From JAVBKX01 sp031553835 (lineage in GTDB: Bacteria > Bacteroidota > Bacteroidia > Bacteroidales > Azobacteroidaceae): a stretch of 10,407 nucleotides of DNA. Each line of letters starts with the position of its first letter. Position 1 is the stretch's first letter. The stretch covers positions 1-10,407 of the forward strand of contig JAVBKX010000049.1 in NCBI GenBank assembly GCA_031553835.1, written 5' to 3'. Below the pieces are notes generated by a model. It saw only the letters and a program-made list of their open reading frames with translations. It did not search any database and was not told the DNA's origin. Position numbers and translations under genes: made by a program. Below are positions 6,417-10,407 of the stretch, piece by piece.

Positions 6417-6430
6417 TTTTATTACCTTTG
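6402..6430 (+). promoter_or_regulatory. Promoter of the DUF1599-folE gene group
   Basis: TTG at 6402-6404, 18 nt, then TACCTTTG at 6423-6430 fits the Bacteroidetes promoter consensus. The -33 element lies within the last codons of the M23 gene, and transcription should begin near 6436, about 26 bases before the GTG start of the DUF1599 gene. Confidence 0.6.
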
Positions 6431-6461
6431 CACCCTGTTAATTGTAAACGTCAATTGTAAA

Positions 6462-7007
6462 GTGGATACTACAAAAGTTCAATTTGATCATGTTATAAAT
6501 ATTTGTCAGGGTCTGTTTGAAAAAAAACTAAAAGACTATGGTTCTTCGTGGCGGATCATGCGGCCCGAATCACTTACCGACCAGATTTTAATTAAGGCAA
6601 ACCGGATCCGTACCCTGGAAATTACCGGGGAAAATAAAATCGGCGATGACATCAGGTCGGAATTGATCGGTATTGTTAACTATGGAGTAATCGGCTTGAT
6701 CCAATTAACTCTCGGATTTTCCGACACGGTAGATATTTCAAATGAAGAAGCGCTTGCTTTATACGATAAATATATCACGCAAACAAAAGAATTGATGTAT
6801 GCCAAAAATCATGATTATGGCGAGGCTTGGCGGAAAATGCGAATCAGTTCTTATACCGATCTTATCCTGACGAAAATTTACCGTACAAAACAAATCGAAG
6901 AACATAAAGGTCATACTTTAGTTTCAGAAGGAGTGGACGCTAATTATATGGACATGATTAATTATGCCCTTTTCGGATTAATCAAGTTAGAATACGAAGA
7001 ATCATGA
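6462..7007 (+). CDS. DUF1599-family protein with two tandem domains
   Basis: The 181-residue soluble protein contains two copies of one domain. Residues about 17-85 include FEKKLKDYGSSWRIMRPESL, TDQILIKANRIRTLE and LIGIVNYGVIGLIQL. Residues about 112-178 repeat this as MYAKNHDYGEAWRKMRISSY, TDLILTKIYRTKQIE and YMDMINYALFGLIKL. The family (DUF1599, also called nucleotide modification associated domain 1 as I recall) has no established enzymatic activity. Related domains occur in phage and bacterial gene sets for modified nucleotides, but this copy sits in a housekeeping-like group. The start is GTG at 6462; no ATG stands near in frame. It overlaps the next gene by 4 bases (ATGA), so translation is probably coupled. 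Confidence 0.88.
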   Translation: MDTTKVQFDHVINICQGLFEKKLKDYGSSWRIMRPESLTDQILIKANRIRTLEITGENKIGDDIRSELIGIVNYGVIGLIQLTLGFSDTVDISNEEALALYDKYITQTKELMYAKNHDYGEAWRKMRISSYTDLILTKIYRTKQIEEHKGHTLVSEGVDANYMDMINYALFGLIKLEYEES

Positions 7008-8272
7008 AGGCCGGACAATCTAAAAAAATCGTTGTAGAAATTTTCAGGGTATTAATCGGATGTGTATTCATTTTCTCCGGTTTTGTAAAAGCGGTCGATC
7101 CATTAGGCAGCGCATACAAATTCCATGATTACTTTGCAGCATTCGAATTGCTGTATTTTGATCATTTTACCCTTCCGGCTGCCTTTCTTCTGTCTGCCTT
7201 TGAGTTTGCATTAGGTGTTTGTCTTCTGTTAGGTGTTTATCGTAAAATCACTTCCCGGTTGGTTTTATTGTTTATGAGTTTCATGACGATGCTGACGCTG
7301 TATTCGGCTATTGCCAATCCGGTGAGCGATTGCGGCTGTTTTGGCGATGCCGTGGTGCTGTCCAATTGGACCACATTTTATAAGAATATCTTCTTGTTAC
7401 TGGGCGCCATCATCATTCTCATTTGGAATCAGAAGATGACCTCTTTGTTTTATCATAAAACCTATTGGATTGTCACCCTTTACGCTTATTTGTTTATTCT
7501 GGGCGTTTCTTTCTATTGTTATAATCATTTACCCATTTTGGATTTCCGCCCTTATAAAATAGGAACTTATATTCCCGATCAAATGATAATTCCGGAAGGA
7601 GCTCCGCACGATGAATATGTTACATCTTTTATCTACGAGAAAGATGGATTGAAAAAAGTGTTTTCACTGGAGGATTATCCGTCGAATGATTCTACCTGGG
7701 TATTTGTCGATGCCCAGTCCGTACTAAAGAAAAAAGGATATCAACCGCCCATTCACGATTTTACCATCACTACAGATGATGGAATTGACATTACCGAAGA
7801 TATATTGTCTGATCCGGCTTATACATTTTTGCTGATATCTTATAAATTCAATCAGGCGGATGATTCTTGCATTGATGATGTCAATGAAATCTATGATTAT
7901 GCCCGCCAGAATAATTATCCGTTTTATTGCCTGACAGCATCGACCCGGGAAGCTGTAGTCCGTTGGATCGAGGAAATGGGAGCGGAATATCCCATTTGTA
8001 CTACCGATGAAATTACACTAAAAACAATGATCCGTTCCAATCCGGGTTTAATGCTATTGAAAGAGGGAACCATTGTTAATAAATGGCATTATCGGGATTT
8101 GCCAAAAGGCGAAGGATTGCAGTTGCCTTTGAACGAATCTTCATTGGGACAGATTCCTCCTGAAAATGATTTGCCGGAAATGCTGATACTGGTGGGTATT
8201 TTTGTAATACCACTGGGTATATTATTTATGTTTAGCAATAAACACCGGAGTAAAAGCAAAAAACGAAAATAA
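7004..8272 (+). CDS. DoxX/MauE-like membrane protein with periplasmic thioredoxin-like domain
   Basis: The 422-residue protein resembles a Bacteroides family named after BT_3928. An N-terminal DoxX/MauE-like unit has helices near residues 10-30, 56-78, 84-104 and 126-142, plus a fifth at 153-172. Between helices three and four lies NPVSDCGCFGD with Cys110 and Cys112. Residues about 185-375 form a large soluble region whose second half is thioredoxin/AhpC-like (FLLISYKFNQADDSC, then a NPGLMLLKEGTIVNKW strand pair) with Cys289, Cys309 and Cys332 but no CxxC. A sixth helix (391-410) and a basic tail (KHRSKSKKRK) follow. Positive-inside charges place both the CGC loop and the soluble domain in the periplasm. 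A thiol-redox role is inferred, not shown. It is 4 bases overlapped with DUF1599 and 33 bases before tpiA. Confidence 0.85.
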   Translation: MKAGQSKKIVVEIFRVLIGCVFIFSGFVKAVDPLGSAYKFHDYFAAFELLYFDHFTLPAAFLLSAFEFALGVCLLLGVYRKITSRLVLLFMSFMTMLTLYSAIANPVSDCGCFGDAVVLSNWTTFYKNIFLLLGAIIILIWNQKMTSLFYHKTYWIVTLYAYLFILGVSFYCYNHLPILDFRPYKIGTYIPDQMIIPEGAPHDEYVTSFIYEKDGLKKVFSLEDYPSNDSTWVFVDAQSVLKKKGYQPPIHDFTITTDDGIDITEDILSDPAYTFLLISYKFNQADDSCIDDVNEIYDYARQNNYPFYCLTASTREAVVRWIEEMGAEYPICTTDEITLKTMIRSNPGLMLLKEGTIVNKWHYRDLPKGEGLQLPLNESSLGQIPPENDLPEMLILVGIFVIPLGILFMFSNKHRSKSKKRK

Positions 8273-8305
8273 ATCTACGAATATCAATAATAATAAGAGT
8301 AAAAA

Positions 8306-9061
8306 ATGAGAAAAAACATTGTCGCAGGGAACTGGAAAATGAACAACAGCCTGCAAGAAGGATTAGCATTGGCAACAGAGTTGGAAAAAGCATTGAATGG
8401 TAAAACGATTCATTGTGATGTGGTTATCGGAACTCCATTCATTCATTTGGCACCGGTTGCTGCTGCTATCGACACTAAAAAAATCGGCGTTTCCGCACAA
8501 AATTGTGCAGATAAGGCTTCAGGAGCATATACCGGTGAAGTCTCGGCTGCCATGGTGGCTTCTACAGGTGCAAAATATGTGATATTAGGACACTCGGAAC
8601 GTCGTGCCTATTACGGCGAAACCGATGCTATCCTGAAAGAAAAAGTATTGCTGGCATTGGCTAATGGTTTAACTCCGATTTTTTGTGTAGGAGAAGTGTT
8701 GGACGAACGTGAAGCTAGTCGCCATTTTGATGTAGTGAAATCTCAAATTGAAAATGGATTGTTTCATTTGCCGGCTACAGAATTTGCAAAAATTGTGATT
8801 GCTTATGAACCTGTTTGGGCTATTGGAACCGGTAAAACAGCAACTTCGGATCAAGCTCAGGAAATGCATGCATTTATTCGTAAAACTTTAACGGATAAGT
8901 ATGGCGCGGCAGTCGCTGATGACACGTCGATTTTGTATGGAGGCAGCTGTAATGCCGGAAATGCAAAAGAATTGTTCGCTAATCCCGATGTTGACGGAGG
9001 ATTGATTGGAGGCGCTTCTTTGGGCGTAGATAAATTTTTACCAATTATTGAGGCTTTTTAA
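8306..9061 (+). CDS. tpiA: Triose-phosphate isomerase
   Basis: The enzyme interconverts dihydroxyacetone phosphate and glyceraldehyde 3-phosphate in glycolysis, in the cytoplasm. All hallmarks are present in a 251-residue protein of normal length: NWKMN with Asn9 and Lys11, SAQNC with GAYTGEVS (63-80), GHSERR with catalytic His96, the YEPVWAIGTGKTA signature with Glu168 and the flexible loop (167-179), and the phosphate-binding YGGS (211-214) and GGLIGGASL (231-239). The ATG at 8306 follows an A-rich leader, as usual in this phylum. It lies in the middle of the co-directed gene group, with the SPOR gene 16 bases downstream. Confidence 0.98.
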   Translation: MRKNIVAGNWKMNNSLQEGLALATELEKALNGKTIHCDVVIGTPFIHLAPVAAAIDTKKIGVSAQNCADKASGAYTGEVSAAMVASTGAKYVILGHSERRAYYGETDAILKEKVLLALANGLTPIFCVGEVLDEREASRHFDVVKSQIENGLFHLPATEFAKIVIAYEPVWAIGTGKTATSDQAQEMHAFIRKTLTDKYGAAVADDTSILYGGSCNAGNAKELFANPDVDGGLIGGASLGVDKFLPIIEAF

Positions 9062-9077
9062 TTCCATACGCATCGTT

Positions 9078-9548
9078 ATGAAGTCGGTTCAGGTTTGTTC
9101 ATTGTATATTTTATTCATTTGTCTGTTGACCGCAGGTTCGGCAAAGGCTCAATATAGTTCGATTATTGACCGGTTGAAAGCAGATGTTCCCGGAGAAGGG
9201 AAAGTGACCATTACAGCAGATGAGAAAATTTTGGCTTTGACTGGTAAATGTATGGCTGGTGATGACACTTGCCTGAAACTTAATGGTTTCCGGATCAATG
9301 TTTTTTCCGGAAATAATCGCGATGCAAAAGAAACAGCGTTGTCCAGGGAACGGATGATCAAAGAAAAATTCCCTGAAGTATCGACGTATGTCATTTATAA
9401 TTCGCCTGTTTTTCGGCTTCGGGTAGGCGATTTCCAACATACTGAGGAAGCCACTGCATTCCTTTTTCAATTGAAAAAAGAATTTCCTCAGTTTGCCCGT
9501 GAAATGTTTGTCGTATCCGACGAAATTAAAATATCTATTGTCAATTGA
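9078..9548 (+). CDS. Secreted SPOR-domain protein
   Basis: From ATG 9078 the protein has 156 residues. Residues 1-25 are a signal peptide (MKSVQVCSLYILFICLLTAG then SAKAQ), with cleavage likely after Ala24, so the product is exported. A SPOR domain spans about 68-149 (NGFRINVFSGNNRDAKETAL, then VFRLRVGDFQHTEEATAFLF); such domains bind peptidoglycan stripped of stem peptides, often at the division site. Cys58 and Cys65 could form a disulfide. The frame is open up to a TTG at 9048 inside tpiA, but the ATG gives a clean signal peptide and is preferred. The stop codon overlaps the proposed folE start. Confidence 0.88.
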   Translation: MKSVQVCSLYILFICLLTAGSAKAQYSSIIDRLKADVPGEGKVTITADEKILALTGKCMAGDDTCLKLNGFRINVFSGNNRDAKETALSRERMIKEKFPEVSTYVIYNSPVFRLRVGDFQHTEEATAFLFQLKKEFPQFAREMFVVSDEIKISIVN

Positions 9549-10123
9549 ACGTGGAAGAAAAAGAACAGGAACGAAGATCTCATATTGCTTCTCACTATAA
9601 ACAAATTATTGCTTTATTAGGCGAAGATGCCAACCGTGAAGGATTACTAAAAACGCCTGAGCGGGTGGCAAAGGCCATGATGTTTATGACTAAAGGCTAT
9701 TTACAGGATCCCGAAAAGATGTTGAAATCGGCCATGTTTGTAGAAGATTATCGCCAAATGGTGATTGTCAAGGATATTGATTTTTATTCGATGTGCGAAC
9801 ATCACATGTTGCCTTTTTTTGGCAAGGCGCATGTGGCCTATATTCCTAATGGCGCAGTGGTAGGATTGAGCAAAATTCCACGTGTGGTGGATGTTTTTGC
9901 GCACCGGCTGCAAATACAGGAACGAATGACTACCCAAATTAAAGATTGTATTCAAAACACGTTGAATCCGTTGGGCGTTATGGTCGTGATTGAAGCGCAA
10001 CACATGTGTATGCAAATGCGAGGCGTGGAAAAGCAAAATTCGATTACTACTACTTCTGATTTTACGGGCGTGTTTAATCAGGCAAAAACGAGGGAGGAGT
10101 TTATTAGTTTAATTAAGAATTAA
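9545..10123 (+). CDS. folE: GTP cyclohydrolase I
   Basis: This type IA zinc enzyme converts GTP to dihydroneopterin triphosphate, the first step of folate (and related pterin) synthesis, in the cytoplasm. The 192-residue protein carries REGLLKTPERVAKAM (31-45), SMCEHHMLPFFGKAHVAYIP (82-101) with zinc ligands Cys84 and His87, GLSKIPRVVDVFAHRLQIQE (107-126), and QHMCMQMRGV (152-161) with catalytic His153 and zinc ligand Cys155. The start is uncertain: TTG at 9545 overlaps the SPOR stop by four bases (TTGA), whereas GTG at 9551 is three bases past it and would give 190 residues. Either start suggests translational coupling. It is the last gene of the group; no conventional terminator with a T-tail follows. 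Confidence 0.95.
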   Translation: MNVEEKEQERRSHIASHYKQIIALLGEDANREGLLKTPERVAKAMMFMTKGYLQDPEKMLKSAMFVEDYRQMVIVKDIDFYSMCEHHMLPFFGKAHVAYIPNGAVVGLSKIPRVVDVFAHRLQIQERMTTQIKDCIQNTLNPLGVMVVIEAQHMCMQMRGVEKQNSITTTSDFTGVFNQAKTREEFISLIKN

Positions 10124-10135
10124 GAATCGCATTTG

Positions 10136-10215
10136 GAGACTGTAAATTAAACTGTGTTCGTAAAAGTAATATTTTTTTATTCAACTTTTACTGACACAGT
10201 TTAATTTACAGTCTC
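10136..10215. repeat. 80-bp near-perfect inverted repeat, IS256-like ends head to head
   Basis: Outer arms 10136-10157 and 10194-10215 are perfect 22-bp complements (GAGACTGTAAATTAAACTGT followed by GT). After a 2-bp mismatch the inner 8 bp (GTAAAAGT / ACTTTTAC) pair again around a 16-nt T-rich loop. The motif order (GAnACTGT, then ACTGTGT, then AAAAG) resembles termini of IS256-family elements, so this may be a miniature element with no coding part. Flanking 8-9 bases (tcgcatttg and aatatttca) are not identical, so no target duplication is visible. It could also act as a strong stem at the end of the folE transcript. Confidence 0.6.
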
Positions 10216-10294
10216 AATATTTCATCAAACAAATATTTATATTTCCAATGCTATTGCATCTAAAAACAGTCTATTTTCCTGTTTGTTGATAAAA

Positions 10295-10328
10295 TTGACC
10301 GATTTTCATCCATATTTGACCGATTTTC
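10295..10328 (+). promoter_or_regulatory. 13-bp direct repeat, 21-bp period, candidate activator site
   Basis: TTGACCGATTTTC occurs identically at 10295-10307 and 10316-10328, so the copies start 21 bp, two helical turns, apart. The second copy ends about where the -33 region of the downstream -7 box would begin. This is a typical layout for a regulator that binds two half-sites on one DNA face and contacts polymerase. LytTR-type regulators use similar 21-bp phasing, but the motif is not a clear match to a known consensus. Confidence 0.5.
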
Positions 10329-10354
10329 GCTGTTATTACACAAATATTTTACCA

Positions 10355-10362
10355 TATATTTG
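10355..10362 (+). promoter_or_regulatory. -7 box upstream of the right-edge gene
   Basis: TATATTTG exactly matches TAnnTTTG and lies 31 bases before an ATG at 10394. No TTG stands at the expected distance upstream, which fits an activator-dependent promoter served by the direct repeat at 10295-10328. Confidence 0.45.
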
Positions 10363-10393
10363 CAAACGATTACTTTAAATTCAAATAATACTA

Positions 10394-10407
10394 ATGAAAA
10401 TAAAGAC
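10394..10407 (+). CDS. Possible start of a gene cut by the window edge
   Basis: ATG at 10394 begins the frame MKIK and continues past the end. Support comes only from the A-rich leader and the promoter-like elements upstream. Nothing can be said about the product. Confidence 0.35.

Noticed and set aside
9048..9077. TTG start for the SPOR protein inside tpiA
   Set aside because: The ATG at 9078 yields a compact normal signal peptide; the upstream ten residues add nothing recognisable.
10295..10328. CRISPR or other repeat array
   Set aside because: Only two copies of a 13-bp unit with 8-bp spacing are present; no third copy is found on either side.

Overview
The window looks like chromosomal DNA of a low-GC member of the Bacteroidetes, most likely order Bacteroidales. 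The evidence is the promoter style (TTG, about 19 nt, TAnnTTTG, which is the sigma-ABfr type), the scarcity of Shine-Dalgarno sites, Bacteroides-like protein sequences (NDK, the DUF1599 protein, FolE) and a BlaR1-type protein carrying a TonB C-terminal domain. All assignments rest on reading motifs and recalling families; no database search was run.

Left part, minus strand (1-4804). An ISAs1-family insertion sequence enters from the left edge. Only the N-terminus of its transposase and one terminus are visible, and the terminus lies 5 bp beyond the stop codon of a DUF418 (YeiB-like) membrane protein gene. Next come a tRNA-Leu(UAG) with a clear promoter and a flush terminator, and a PAS-LuxR-type regulator. 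A gene-free stretch of 324 bases holds a 23-bp-arm palindrome and what looks like a short independent plus-strand transcription unit (promoter 2751-2780, terminator 2904-2939). A two-gene signalling cassette follows: a BlaI-type repressor and a BlaR1/M56 metalloprotease fused to a TonB-like C-terminal domain, with a probable BlaI operator overlapping the promoter.

Right part, plus strand (5013-10123). ndk and an exported M23/LysM murein hydrolase lie close together. A tight gene group follows from its own promoter: a tandemly duplicated DUF1599 protein, a DoxX-like six-helix membrane protein with a thioredoxin-like periplasmic domain, triose-phosphate isomerase, a SPOR-domain lipid/peptidoglycan-side protein and GTP cyclohydrolase I. 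Several of these genes overlap or nearly touch, which implies one transcript. The group mixes central metabolism, pterin/nucleotide chemistry and envelope proteins and is probably a housekeeping cluster.

Right edge (10124-10407). An 80-bp near-perfect inverted repeat resembles two IS256-type ends joined head to head. After it come a 13-bp direct repeat with 21-bp period and a -7 box, apparently the control region of a gene that starts just before the window ends.

The least explained items are the putative small RNA unit at 2751-2939, the two large palindromes, and the phased repeat promoter at the right edge. I see no clear evidence of a wholly new defence or mobile system.
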